DNA from: Stereum hirsutum FP-91666 SS1
Lineage: Eukaryota > Basidiomycota > Agaricomycetes > Russulales > Stereaceae
Reading direction: 5' to 3'
NCBI RefSeq assembly: GCF_000264905.1
Contig: NW_006763137.1
Coordinates: 1,095,622-1,159,621 of the forward strand
DNA length: 64,000 bases
Below are positions 1-11,569 of the stretch, in pieces. A program made the translations under genes and the position numbers. Within the stretch, counting starts at the first letter, position 1. The number at the start of each line of letters is the position of its first letter. The notes below the pieces were generated by a model. It saw only the letters and a program-made list of their open reading frames with translations, did no database searches and had not been told where the DNA came from.

Positions 1-3000
1 ATAAAGCGGGCCCTGGTCATGAAAATAAGCACTCACTTCTCTTCAAGGGGTCCTTCTATTGGGTCCTTGCGACGGAAAGGCAGACGCAGAGGTAGCTCTT
101 GAATCAGTGGCCGAGGGAAACTTGGGTGCTCTTGCCGTCCCTACTCACATATATTGTGAGATCATATAACGCAGAATATAAGACGACGGCGCTCACCTTC
201 AAAATCAAGCACATGAATGTATCCTTCGTCACTCCAACAGGCCAATACGACTCGTCTTTGCCCTGCTTCCTTTCCAATTTGTTCGTGTCCAGCAGACGAA
301 CCCAAGTGGCACGCAGCGGTATGCGATATCGAGGCATGATATACATCACACCAGCCGAGTCGTACATGACTGGTGCCTACAAGCAAGGGCCTCATTAGCA
401 TGAGTGAGGGTGGAAAGGGAGATTACGAACCCCTTCGTCAGAAATACCGATCCATTTCAATGTGAGACCCTTTCGCAGAGGGAGTTTACAGTTCTGCAAC
501 ACCGAAAGGTCTTCAAAGTCGTACAGCGTGCACATCAAGCTCTGCGAACCTGTGAACGAATGAATAAAGCTCATCAGTCGTCCCGCGCCACCCATGTGGC
601 ACTTTCGCCCACACCAGAACATGAGAAAAACCCACCATCCATCGTCGTCGACCCATCCCTATGTACTACAAACACCCACTCCGGTCCCGCCACCATGCTC
701 AAAAAGTCGCCGTTCAAGCCTACCGAACATCTCTCGATCCCACTGCCGCTCAAGAACGTCAGCTCATTCTCACTCGTCGCAATCACCACGTTCCCATTGC
801 CCTGTAAATCTGAGTCCCGTAAAACGCGGTAAGATTTTGTGGGTGCTGGCCCTCCGGCTGCAATTCCTAGGACGTGAACGTCCTCATCGAGTTCGTAAGT
901 CCATTCGCCTTGTGCGGCCCAGATACCGTAGGGCTTGTAGTGTACATGGGCAGCATGTTGACCCTCCGGTGCTGAAGCATAAAGGGCTCCACGCTCGCCT
1001 GTAATGAATCGATAAACCTGAGTGTCCTAGACAACTTTAAGTGTATCTGTGTATACCTAATACTCCTAAATGGTATTTGTTGTGGTCTGTGAAGTGGTAT
1101 GCTTTCCGTGCTGACCGGTCGTGAAATTCGACGTTGACAATGTGGTGTGTATCTTGGTCTGTAACCTCGATAACACCGACCATATTGTATGCTGTTAGAA
1201 AAAAAAAGAAATATATCAGCAAAGGTCAGTCAGAGACGATAAATTTATGTACTTAGGTAGCGTTTTTTGTTATCCATAGGCGTCGACCCCGATTGGAAAG
1301 CAGGCTGTGCCTTTGTCACACTCACTGAATTGGAAGAAAAAAAAATGAAGTATCGTCAGAGGGTTCTCGGGAGAAAGCAGAAACATAGAATGAGTCCCTA
1401 CCCATCTCCCTGACAAATCCGCCCCTGCTCTTTTCCTCTCCAGCATCCGCCATTCCATCCCCAACATCATCCAATATCCAGTCGTCATTCGCAAATGGAT
1501 CGTCCATGTCCACATCGTCTGCATCCTTTTCAACTGGGGCCGCACCGTCGTCATCAATGTCAGTAGCAAATAAGTCTAGCCCTGTACTGCGCTTGACCGG
1601 ACGAGTAGTGGCTGTAGATGATACGGTCTTCACCGGACTTGGTGAGGTGGAAGGAATGGTGTCAGCCCATCGGTAAAGTGTACCGGTGTTTGTCGTCCAG
1701 GCCAAGAGGTTGGTGGTAGGCGACCATGCCATTTGGTTGATCGTGCCTTCGATGGGGTGTTTGGACCTGATTGTAAAGCTACGATAAGAACTACAATGCC
1801 AAGGAGAAGGAGTTGCAGGCCTACGTAAAAAGCAATCTCCGTGTTTGAGTTGACCAGATGAAGACTTTGTCGTTGTTAGCTGTGGCCAAATAAACGCCGT
1901 TCGGGGACATGGCGAGTGCGGTGGTAGCCCCCGTGCAAGTATCATCCGAGAAAGTAGAGGTCTTCTCCCACGTCTCCTTCGAGATCGTGACAATGTCTGA
2001 TGTTCAATGAGTATTAATGTTCAATCTCCTACAAGATGACGGATAAAGAGACTCATACCGTGGGTACGAGTTGCAACGACGAAGTAGTCCCCGGACGGGT
2101 GCCAAACAGCCGAGCAGTCATGGTAAAACTCCGGGGCACTGCAGCAATTTAGACAACTTCTCTCTTAGATCCTTATGATAGGATAATAATAAGACTCACG
2201 CTGTATCTCTGATTGCGGGAATGATGCCCTCAATAGGCTGTATCTCTTCCGGCTCATCCTTTGTCACATCCCAGACGCATATTCTTCCATCACCTCCACT
2301 TGTTGTCTGTCACCCCAGAACCACCACAACCACGTCAATAAGATTAGATCTGGTCAGTGTAATGTCTGACGCGTACCAGTAAGCTCCCTGAAGGATGCCA
2401 TGTCACGCGTCGTACGCCCGCTGTATGTCCTGCCAACAACTTGATGTTCGTTGCGACCTCGATTTCAATCACCTTCACGGCTAGCTCGCTAGGAGCCATT
2501 CCTCCATTTCAGTACATGCCGGTGTCCATCCTAAAAGAGAGCGACGGAAGTTTGACGAGCAAGAGAGAAAGACTCACTCAGATGTTACCGCAATCCTCTC
2601 TCCTTTCGGATCCACAGCCACACATCGAATCGGCACGCCCGCCGCACCAGTGACATGTTCCTTCAATTCCGTTTGTGCGCCGTGATACTCTCTAACATCC
2701 GAATCACCACTCCCCGAGAACCACGTCTTGTTCTACGAAAGGGCGCGTCAGCCCTTCAGTGTCATGTAGAACAGGATAGGTCTGAGGAAACGTACTCCTG
2801 CTGCGAGACAAGTGATAGTATCACAGGCTTCAATGGCCGTCTCTGGCTCCTGCTCTTGCCCTCTGCTCGTCTGCCAGAGTCGAACGATACCATCTTCTCC
2901 ACCAGTATAACATACTCTATAAAGCCAGACGCGTCAGTCAGTGTTTCATAACTATGTGGCGTGTCGAAAGTGGTGGGCACTAACTTTCCGTCACGCGAGA

Positions 3001-3061
3001 ACGCAAGATAACATGGACCGTCACCATGGGCGGTATTCACATAAGGTTTATTTGTCGACAT
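1..3061 (-). CDS. mcl1: Mcl1/Ctf4 (WDHD1-type) replisome adaptor, 3' end outside window
   Basis: WD40 adaptor that links the CMG helicase to polymerase alpha at the replication fork and acts in sister-chromatid cohesion in the nucleus (known for the Ctf4/Mcl1/AND-1 family). The start chosen is the ATG at 3061, giving [20 protein letters not shown]. After an intron the WD40 unit [15 protein letters not shown] follows (about 2920-2800), with more WD blades down to about 1600 (for example [20 protein letters not shown]). An acidic linker (about 1580-1480) contains [15 protein letters not shown]. The Mcl1_mid/SepB-type region is then seen as [20 protein letters not shown] (about 1180-1120), then [16 protein letters not shown] (about 690), [11 protein letters not shown] (about 450) and [13 protein letters not shown] (about 240). 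The coding sequence is split by many short introns and runs off the left edge, so the C-terminal helical domain is missing here. The family assignment is secure; exact exon joins were not all resolved. Confidence 0.9.
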
Positions 3062-3611
3062 CGCAGTCGAGTTGCGGCAAGCTTGTGGGGGTGAGAGGCA
3101 AGGCAGACAGAAGATCGAGCTCAAGTCAAGCCGTGCGATTCAACGCGTCCCGCGTCGCGTGACAAAGGACGCGTTCAGTCACGCTTGTGACAGTACGCCA
3201 CAATACCCGTAGCACCGGCCTCGCCAAAGTTTGCTTTCGAATTGAGATAGTTTTTGTTCATACACCTGCCCACGATTCAGAAAAGAAGATCTGGTTTCCG
3301 CGCTTCTATACAGTAATTCACAAATACAATGTAGCCTAAGACTTGGACAAGAGCAGACAGAGATTGAAGAACATAAGAAACTGAAGTGGTGGGGGTTTGG
3401 GGAAACGGGCAGGTAAGGAATCTTGGGATAGCAAGTTGTGCGATATATCAAACAATTGCGACGACGACGACTACAATCCAATAAAAAACCCAATATCACC
3501 ATGATGGCACCACCTTTCTCGTGGCGGTATGTACACGTTGTGTTACAAGGTCCTTTGGGCCATGCACAACGGCCGTGCGAACGTGGTGAGAGGGTGGAGA
3601 AGGAGAGCACG
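3062..3611. other. intergenic, Mcl1 promoter side
   Basis: About 550 bases lie between the Mcl1 start and the stop of the UPF0662 gene; both genes are on the minus strand. Open frames here have no recognisable domain. It should hold the Mcl1 promoter and the 3' UTR of the upstream gene. No TATA element or repeat stood out. Confidence 0.5.
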
Positions 3612-6454
3612 CTAGCCTTCGGACCCGGATTCGTCTTCCGCGTTATCTTCGTCGTCTTCTTCGGTGTAGTCGTCCTCATCTTCTTCGTTCTCGTCCATGG
3701 ACTGTTTCAACTATGCGTACAATTACCTAATCAGCGAACTTGCCGCAGAGATGAGAGCAGAAAACGTACCATTTCCAACAGCTCATGACATTCGTTCAAG
3801 TGGGCCATGACAATGCCCTGGCCCTCCGGTACTGTCCCATCTACCCCGATAAACTTCCCATCTTTCCGCATCGAATCAATCTGGTATAACGCTAGTTGAT
3901 ACTGTCCACCAGAGTAGGCGTCGTACGTTAGCGACTACTAACAATGATGAACGGTAGTGTAAGAAGGCGTACAGGGTAAAGATCGCGAGGGCTAAATGGC
4001 CCGCCGTATTTGAGGACTTCGTTCAAACACTTCTTCACAGTCGAGAGTTTGTTTGCCTGCAGCCGTAATAAAATGAACAGTCAGTATTCCGCATCATATC
4101 ACTAGCGTCCAAAGTACGTACTATTGGCATGAGCTCCTCGGACACTGGCTCGCTCGACGATAGCAGCCGATAAATAACACCATAACACCGTCGAAGGAGA
4201 TACAACAACACCTAAGATACCAGCACGTATCAGTACCATCTCTCCCCTCAGTCAGAGACAGAAAAGAGTTACTCACATACTGCCCTCCAGGCTGATTCCC
4301 CTCCAAATCTACAAACTTCCCATCGATTCTCATCTTGTCTATCTCCTGCAAACTCAACGAATAATTCCACAGATCCGTCTCCCTCAGACTCCACCGATGC
4401 GTCAACGCGAGCCCCTCCAGTTCCGCTCTGAGCGTACTCAGCCTATCGTGTATCGGCTTGAGTGACGACGGGACGTTTTTCGACTCTTCCTGTGCTCGGA
4501 TCTCCTGTGCGATCTCGAAGCAATTTTCGAGGAGGGAGGAGCAGATGGCTTGGGAGGCGGGGATCATGCCTCCGGGACCGAGGAATTTGCCGTCGACGCG
4601 TTTACTGTACGTCATTTTTTGTGTTTTGGGTAGCGAGCGGGAGAGCGAGCGTGAGGTAGAAAGGAGGACGGACATGGAAGTGAAGGTGACGGTGAAATAA
4701 AGAAATGAGAAATTAGGAGGGGGAAAAGAGGTGGGTTGACGACGGAGCGCAGTGTGGAAGCGATTTAAATGGAGAAGCGCAAGCGGAACACGATATGCGC
4801 GTAGGGAATATTATGACCGATTAACCACGATGGTCACGCGAGTGGCCAAAGACAGTCATGAGATCGGAAAGCGAGCGTAAAGCGCGTCGAAATTGCGCCA
4901 ATGAAACCAAGGGGAAAGGCCACATGAGCGGTTTGGCCACGAGAAGACGACGCAGAACAGACGTCAAGGGGGCGTAATGATAAACGGGGAAGAGAAATAG
5001 AACGGGCCTCGGTCAGCTATGACAGTTGCAAACGAATCACGGCCAAGAAACGGAGAAAGAGATACTCAACGAGTCGATTTTTCTCAGTTCGTCCTGAAGG
5101 GGTTTTAGTTCTGCCTTATGCGAACCTTCCTTGGCGGCCAAGGCGACAAGCTTTCGTCGGATGTTGACTAGCCGTTCGTGTATAGGGATTAGTTCGACAG
5201 AGAGAACGGCCAGCGAGTCTTGTAGCGAGCGCAGTATGGATTCTGAGGGCCAATCAGGTTTTGTGGGGCAAGCACCAGCGGCAATAAAGAGAGCACATGT
5301 GAATGTGGATGTCAGTAACGTTAACCTCGAGGTGTATTTAAGAATAAGGCCAAGTGGATAAGGCATGATGACCGGGGTGGGCACCGGAACGCATCCTCGG
5401 AAGGGCCGTCGGCGGGAGCGAAGTGGGATTATGATAGGAGTGACCGAAGAGAAAGTGATATACCCACCGCATTCGCCTAATTGTCTCTCAAGCAGCTTGG
5501 TCATAGCTACTGGGTGTTTCCCAGACTCCGCGTCATGCTTGATGATATTTCGGAGTTGCTCAAGACGTCGTGTGAATGGGGCGAGGTCGGATTCGTTGTA
5601 AACGGCAGACTCATTCATGTGGTCTAATATTTGCTGTGGGGACGACACCAAAGGGTGAAAAAGAGCAAGATATGATGTGATCAGCATTGCGGGTGATCTA
5701 TCTCATTCAGGACAGTCGAAGACCATGGCGTTATATATGAAGGTGGAAGAGACCGGGCCAAGAAGGCACGGCACTTAGAATGCATGTGAGAAGGAAGTGG
5801 CCAGATAAAATAGGATGGACAATAGAAAGCGCAGGGTTCCGAAGTGTGAATCGCCACTTCGTACCCTCGAAATGTGGCGCTATCTTGGGAGGAGACGCAA
5901 GAATGCAACGACGTTCTCGACTTCCCAAGGTACGCTCTAGAACACGACCCAAACAAAGCAAGCTCAAGAATACAACGAAGACTCACCCGCATGCTAGCCA
6001 ATTGCGAGTATGTTGCTGGTGCCTCTTTCGTCTTTCCGATCGTGAGGAAGAAGAGTGATAGCAGATTGAACACATCTGCGAGAGTTGTATCAAGGCGGTT
6101 ATTGTAGACAGTGTCATCGTCTCGGACATCGTTCAGTTTCGTTACTACGTGAGCCACCCAAATAGTGATCAGAACATAAAAGACATTTGAGACATGCAAG
6201 GGAGGTTACAGCGTGCGGTGAGCAGGGACAGGGGCCGAACGGACCTTGCTTGATGGTTGCTTGGTAGATTGAGTTAACGTCCGAAGCCTTGATATATTCT
6301 CCTCGATCTTTCTTGAGAGCAGTGAGTCGATTACGGAGACTGGGGGGACAATAGATGAGTGGGGCGGAGGGGCGCTAGCAGTAAGAGACGATGCGCACTT
6401 GATGACGGATTCAAGGATTGGAAGTTCTGAAGATGGATCAATACCACATCTCAA
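3612..6454 (-). CDS. UPF0662 / DUF2408 family protein
   Basis: Conserved fungal protein family of unknown biochemical role (the family of S. pombe SPAC30C2.08). Exons in order: an N-terminal exon from ATG 6454 with SSELPILESVIK, joined by a short intron to KIEENISRLRTL; an exon with LADVFNLLSLFFLTIGKTKE and APATYSQLASMR (about 6120-5985), the hallmark block; an exon with HMNESAVYNESDLAPF (about 5620); an exon with ELIPIHERLVNIRRKLVALA (about 5250-5071); then KRVDGKFLGPGGMIPASQA (from 4604), the repeat-like MRIDGKFVDLEGNQPGGQ (about 4330-4275) and MRKDGKFIGVDGTVPEGQG (about 3870-3810). These three R-x-DGKF...G motifs are typical of DUF2408. The protein ends in an acidic tail, SMDENEEDEDD...ESGSEG, with stop at 3612-3614. 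One intron, 4605-5070, is unusually long (466 bp); its splice sites join codons exactly (KID-S-KRVDG). Function is unknown and is not guessed. Confidence 0.85.
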
Positions 6455-6804
6455 CTCTACACTCTCCTTCCTAATTTCGACAGTTAAGATCTACATTACC
6501 TTCTTGGGATACAGGCGCGGTCATCCTGCAGGAAGGTCGTCCTTACAGGGAATAAAATGGAGAGAGGATAAGAAGAGCGTCGAGTCAAATGCTCGGAGTG
6601 TGGATGAAGCTTAAGTCGAGTGGGTGCCTCGGCATCTCCAAGTTCAGCACCCTTGCCCCACGTGGAAAGTTCCCACGACCGTGCAGGCGCGGCTATTCCC
6701 CTGTATAACTCAGTCCCCTTGCCCAGCTCGTTGTTCCCGTTCATCACCCTCCTCATCCTCTACAACTCTTACCACATCCTCTCACCGCCACACCAACCGT
6801 CATA
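6455..6804. promoter_or_regulatory. divergent intergenic region, UPF0662 / tropomyosin
   Basis: 350 bases separate the two divergent start codons (6454 minus, 6805 plus), so the segment should carry both promoters. A CT-rich stretch of about 90 bases (about 6710-6800) precedes the tropomyosin ATG, as is common for highly expressed fungal genes. No further element is claimed. Confidence 0.45.
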
Positions 6805-7579
6805 ATGGAGAAGATCAAGGAGGTTCGCAGCTTTAGGCCGTAATCCTTGTCAGATCATTGCTCACACTACAATCACACCCGCGTACTCAGAAACTCTCGT
6901 CCCTTCGTCTTGAAGCCGACAACGCTGTCCAGCGTGCTGAGGATGCTGAAGCGAAGAACAAGAAGTACGAGCAGCTCCTCCTCGAGAAGGACCAGGAGAT
7001 CACTTCTCTCCAACACAAGCTCTCTGTTCTCGACGCCGATCTCGAGAAGGCAGAAAGCAAGCTCTCCGAGGCTAAGCTCCATCAGGAGGAGGGTGAGCAG
7101 TCGAAGACTACGAACGAGGGTCTCCAACGCAAAATCCAACTCCTGGAGGAGGAGCTCGATGCTGCTGAGAAGAACGTGAAGGAGACCGTCGAGAAGTGCG
7201 TTCATTATCCTCGCTTTCACATACCCTTTCCCTACTTCCCGATATGTCCAGCTTGGGCTTTCGTTGAATGGGAGCTAACTGCCTTAATCTTGATCTGATG
7301 AATAAATCACGTGCTCACGCACTGCAGGCTGAGACAAGTTGACGTTAAGGCAGAGCACTTCGAGAGGCAAGTTCAACGCGCCGAGCAGGAGCGCGATGCA
7401 ATGGAGAAGAAGTACGAGGTGCGCAGCGTACCCCTGGCCCTCCGACCCACATCTGCTCGTTTCGCTGTGTTCACCAACTCACCAATGTTGTCTCCCATTC
7501 ACAGGAAGCACTGGAGAAGTACCGTCTCTCGAAAGCCGAGCTCGACGAACTCGTCCAGACCATGGACCAGATCTCCTAA
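6805..7579 (+). CDS. cdc8: tropomyosin (Cdc8/TPM1-type)
   Basis: Coiled-coil protein that binds along actin filaments and supports actin cables and the cytokinetic ring (known for fungal Cdc8/Tpm1). Four exons join without frame breaks: 6805-6822 (MEKIKE), 6891-7195, 7328-7418 and 7505-7579, giving 162 residues, close to the 161 residues usual for fungal tropomyosins. The product starts MEKIKEKLSSLRLEADNAVQ and shows continuous heptads with almost no helix breakers (for example KYEQLLLEKDQEITSLQHKL). It ends SKAELDELVQTMDQIS. The 18-base first exon is easily missed by gene finders; the tiny-first-exon structure is judged correct because the join restores the family N-terminus. Codon use is strongly biased to C-ending codons, fitting high expression. 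Confidence 0.95.
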
Positions 7580-8299
7580 TCGCACCGCATCTAGCCCCCT
7601 CGTCCCCCGCGCCCTTTCTGCAAGCATCGCCGCGTCCTCGTCCGCGCATCATGTATATGTCCCACCATACCAATTCTTTAGCCTACCTCTTCTACCCGAT
7701 CAGAACCTGCTCCGTTCGATCTTCCTGTATATCGCTTACGTTGCCCTCTCACCTAACACCCCCAAGCATACCGATAGTCATCCATTCCCTCTAGTTTCTT
7801 CTTTCAGCGTCGTTGTTTGGTCGAATCGAAGTAAACGGAATATATCAATACCAATCTCTTGGACCTTTTCATTAGCTGCAACTTCCTACCTATGGGCATG
7901 CAGCCCCATCTGCGCTGCGAACTACAGTTATGGGATATAAGGCGACCCCCGATGAAACCGAGACACAGTCGAGTCGTATAGCAGTTCTGTCTCGCTCTCG
8001 TGTAGGTACCACGATCAATGAGGTTCTGACACAAGATCTTCGAATCGAGAGACGCAGTGTGGCTCTGGTGGCCCCTGTGTGGCGCACGTTCTGTCCGATA
8101 CTGTCCGAGCGCGTACTGAGTACCGGCACTCACCCATTTCGGGCTGGTTCAAACTCCGCTGTGCCGCGTCTCGCTTACTCCCTTAGCCGAGTGGCTGCAG
8201 GCTGTCACTTACGAACATTGCAACACAACAAAGGCAACAATGCGCATGGTGATACTCAACAAAGCCATGCATAAATTCATATAAAATATGTTTCTTTAA
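7580..8299. other. intergenic, no gene seen
   Basis: The segment holds the 3' UTR of tropomyosin and then sequence without recognisable domains. Several overlapping open frames on both strands look random in composition. Pol III box-like strings at 8144 and 8183 occur in the wrong order for a tRNA gene. Confidence 0.4.
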
Positions 8300-8407
8300 T
8301 TTGGTCGCGGCAGAATTTTCTAATTTCAGCGTGAACGAGCTACACGACGATTCATGTGCTCATATCAAATCACTTGAAGACAGCAGAAAACTTCTGTCGC
8401 GACCAAA
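8300..8407. mobile_element. short foldback/MITE-like element, 108 bp
   Basis: Near-perfect terminal inverted repeats of about 22 bases: the left end reads TTTGGTCGCGGCAGAATTTT and the right end, reverse complemented, TTTGGTCGCGACAGAAGTTT. The 60-70 base centre has no coding capacity. The flanks are AT-rich (TTTAA left, TGAATTGAA right) and no clean target-site duplication could be fixed. It is too small to be autonomous. A superfamily cannot be assigned from the ends alone. Confidence 0.6.
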
Positions 8408-8938
8408 TGAATTGAATGTATGTAAAATAATATCCTAGAATTTATGAGATTTAATGGCGGGGTGTACCTTGCCCTAACGCGCAATGGTCTCGTACATAGG
8501 TGCCACCCAGCCAAATCAGTGAGTCTTACTGTGGCCCGCGTTGAAATGGCGTGCGGCTTGCCCGGCAGCTTTCAAAGTCCGCCAATTTCCAATGGACATG
8601 GCGCTGGGTGGGAACGCCGGTACTCACGCGTACGTAGTAAAGACCGTGCCGTGGGCTCCTAGTGCTGACGATCGTAAGGACTCGGATGCTTGGTACGTCG
8701 TCAAGTATGGTCATAACGATTCTGATCAAAAAGATACGCAATGATGAAGCGAAAAGTGGCTCTGGACGACATCCAGTGCGAATTATGATAGGGAGAAATG
8801 GAGCACACTGTCAAATATAATTATACGAGAATGTCCCATGCAGACCAAGTTCTGTCATAAGCAAAGGAGGGAAGGAGGACGAGCTACGCAGTAATCGTCC
8901 GATCGTATACTGTGTCACATAGTACTAATGACCGCCAC
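8408..8938. other. intergenic, no gene seen
   Basis: No recognisable coding sequence. It lies on the 3' side of the protease tail relic (8939-9065) and may include decayed 3' flank of that lost gene. Confidence 0.35.
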
Positions 8939-9065
8939 TCAATCATCATACCTACGCTCGTCCCGATACGTATCATCAAGTCGGCCCCTGTCGCTAACGC
9001 TCGAACCTTCCTCCTTTACCCTCACAGGTTCGTAAATCGGCGCGCTTCGCCTGCCAACCCCAGAC
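8939..9065 (-). pseudogene. relic of the C-terminal tail of an aspartic protease
   Basis: Minus-strand translation reads SAPIYEPVRVKEEGSSVSD, then DTYRDERRYDD and a stop. This matches the cytoplasmic tail of P1 (NAPIYAPVRFKEDNGSSVG...AYRDETRYSD) and of P2 (SAPINAPVRFKEDNGSSLSE...AYRDEARYGD) residue for residue over about 40 positions, including the stop position. Upstream of the tail (about 9065-9200) the membrane segment and protease body are not recognisable, so the gene is truncated rather than intact. It sits about 440 bases from the 3' end of P1, in the same orientation, and marks a third, lost member of this tail-anchored protease family. Confidence 0.75.
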
Positions 9066-9507
9066 AATGCGGTCTGATTAACATTGTCATCTGTATCACT
9101 AGTATGGGGGGTAGAGTCTGAACAGTAGACATTCGCAATGCATTGAAGAAGCTTACGAGCCTTGCGAGTTCTTGTGGTCGTAAAAGAGAGGAACAATGGT
9201 CGTCGACGGCGACTCCGCCTTCCAATCGTCCGAGCATTTGGCGCTCGTTCTACTTTGTGGCGTAAGCGCGTAGGGTCCGTATTCAGCTACGTACTAATAA
9301 CCCTACAGGGAACTGTCCATTACTATACAATCCAAGCCAATGTCCACAAGTGCGTAGAGTATGTAGAGATGCGTCGCAAACAATAATAGTAACGATGGTG
9401 GGGAACGAAGTCACAATGAGAGCTCAGACACTAACGTGGCAACCAATATTAAAGAAGGAAAATCAAGTGAACCCAGACCACCAGCAAAATGGATCGAGTA
9501 CAGTTCC
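9066..9507. other. intergenic between protease relic and P1, contains R1
   Basis: 3' flank of P1. The short stretch about 9355-9450 resembles the 3' flank of P2 (about 19010-19050; shared pieces around GACGCAAACA and CAACCAA.ATT), which supports duplication of flank as well as gene. No coding sequence is seen. Confidence 0.4.
9231..9281. repeat. dispersed repeat R1, copy a
   Basis: About 50 bases sharing GAGCATTTGGCGCTCGTTCT and GGCGTAAGCGCGTAGGGTCC with copy b (13151-13202) and, split by a MITE, with copy c (18561-18905). Copies a and b are roughly 80% identical by eye. No coding or structural signature was recognised. Confidence 0.6.
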
Positions 9508-11569
9508 TCAATCACTATACCTCGTCTCGTCGCGATAAGCTTCGCCAGGATGGCTCCCTCCTCCCACGCTCGACCCGTTATCCTCCTTAAACCTCACCGG
9601 TGCATAAATCGGTGCATTCCGTGCTGGGCCAACCGACGCCCCCCTCCTGATGCACACCGATATTCCTATCGCGCAGAGAACGATGCCGACCAATAAGTTT
9701 CCGGCGAGGAGGCCAACGATAGCTGGTCCGTAGGTGTTCAGCTTGTCGGTTACGGAAGCGCTGTCCGAGTCATCGCCTGAGGTTACCGCGTTCTGAACTG
9801 CCTTGTCATTCGACGTGGACGAGGACTTCGTTGGGGACGAGGCTTTCGCAGAGGTGGAAGTGGTGGTAGGCTCGTTATCTTCCTTCACCCATCCTTTGAT
9901 CTCTTCGAGGGTGGCTAATGGTGGAGACTGGGCAAGAGCAGCTGAACGACTAGTCTTGAAGTCCGAGAGTGCGTCCGATGGATCTGTAAGCGCTAGCAGT
10001 TGGGCATAGGCGTTCGCGACCTGGTCTCCTTCCTCGCCTGTGAAGTCTCCGTAGTCGAACAGAGAGTATGCGTTTCGTAGGAACGAATCTCCGAGGAGCA
10101 TGTCTTGGTCACTGTCGGAGCCCAGGGTGCCGAAGGTGGAACTGCAGTATGTGACGTCCTCATTATCATCGTTTGTCCCGTTATTGAGCTGCGTCAAGTC
10201 GAGCGGATGTATGGGGATCTCTTTGCCACTGTTCACGATACGTAGTTAGCAGTGAATGCATGAAGGAAATCGACTAAAACTCGACAAGAAGAAGAAGTGC
10301 TTACCCGAATACGAATCGAACGTCAGCAGTAGCGTTACACGGCACAATCCAGCCATCAAGCTCATCATCGTAGAGCGCGTTCGGCATCACGCTGTACATC
10401 GCCGTCTGCACATACTTTGGCACTCCTGCTGCGGAAGTCCCCGTATCCAGCACCACAATGGCCTTGCCCTTGTCCACCCCACCTATACCCGACTTCAACG
10501 ACACCTTCTTCCCATTCACCGTCATTGAATCCAACGTGACCGCCCAAGACGTGCCCGCGTCAGTCACCTGTATCCTTTCCAACTTCGTCGTATTGAGAAT
10601 ATCTTCATATCCTTCGATGACTTCCGATATGGTGAAGGCTCCTTCTGATTGATCGTCCAAATCTCCAGAGCGATCAAGGGCTACGGTGATAAAGTTGGGA
10701 AGAGATTTGTTCTGAGAGAAAATGTTGGCGAGGGGGCTCTGGCCTAGCGTGATATTGTTGTAATCCTTCTCGATGTTGGCAGCGACGGTGGAGGCGTCAT
10801 CTGTGCTGAAGCCTAACCCGATGAGTCCGAATACGCCGACGTCGAACATGCTGTCCATGTCTATCGGCTGAACGGAGCATGAGACAAAGCATAAAGTATA
10901 TATGGACGAGAAGCACTCACGTCCGTCGTGTTGATGAATGCTGAGCAAGACCAGGCGATAAATTTGGGCAATTTGATACTTAGAAACGTAAAAACACACC
11001 TTGAGATGGGACCGAGTAACTTCCGATGGAGAACTCTGCGAAAGCAATAGGACCCGAAGCTATACACGCCATGGAATTAGATCTGAATGCCCTTGGGAAT
11101 GAGAACAAAAATACCTTACCCGAACTTCCGTCAAGGTAGCTGATATTGGCAAAGGACATGGACGGGCTCATTTTTGGAAGAGTATCCTGAGAGTAGACCC
11201 ATAGATCTGAGGATCCAGTATCGATCTGAACGGTATAATCTAACCGCGGAAAGGATGGTGTGAGTTGTTCATAGCTGTGAATCAGAGAGGAATGGAAACG
11301 CACTCTGGCCGCCGACGTTGACGATCGTCGTGTACTGTGTGGATGGCGTCAACATAGGAGACGTTGAAGAATCAGATAGAACTGACGATGTTGTCCTGGA
11401 CATCTCCGAGCGCGGGTTGAGTCTTCGTAGACTTCGAGACCGACGATGCTCCATACTTGATTGGTATCCCAACAGGCGAAGACGCCCGTTTTTGTACGGA
11501 CATAGGAAGATGGAGACCCAGTGACACTGGGGCCAAAGAACACAGGACAGGAATCCAGGAGCCCTTCAT
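9508..11569 (-). CDS. aspartic protease P1, pepsin family A1, C-terminally membrane-anchored
   Basis: Secreted-pathway endopeptidase of the pepsin family with a single membrane span. It starts MKGSWIPVLCSLAPVSLGLH (signal peptide from ATG 11569), then a propeptide with SVQKRASSPVG. After small exons (YTTIVNVGGQ) come the first catalytic motif DTGSSDLWVYS (about 11215) and then ASGPIAFAEFSIGSYSV. A long exon begins near 10860 (FGLIGLGFSTDDAST) and carries the second catalytic motif VLDTGTSAAGVPK (about 10450). The last exon (10236-9508) holds DMLLGDSFLRNAYSLFDYG, a Ser/Thr-rich stalk, a hydrophobic span (AIVGLLAGNLLVGIVLCAIG) and a basic-then-acidic tail ending YRDETRYSD. Total about 565 residues by summing exons. 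Both aspartates are present, so it should be active. It is closest to P2 in this window; exon layout, stalk and tail match. Confidence 0.9.

Noticed and set aside
4121..4675. Separate short gene starting near 4615-4675 in the UPF0662 locus
   Set aside because: The long intron 4605-5070 joins codons exactly and restores the family's continuous sequence, so one gene is more likely.
7311..7940. Plus-strand 209-codon frame across the tropomyosin 3' exons
   Set aside because: It reads through introns 2-3 of tropomyosin and its 3' flank; the spliced tropomyosin model explains the region.
8140..8200. Pol III-like boxes (GGTTCAAACTC at 8144, TTAGCCGAGTGG at 8183) suggesting a tRNA
   Set aside because: The boxes are in the wrong order and no acceptor stem or anticodon arm can be formed.
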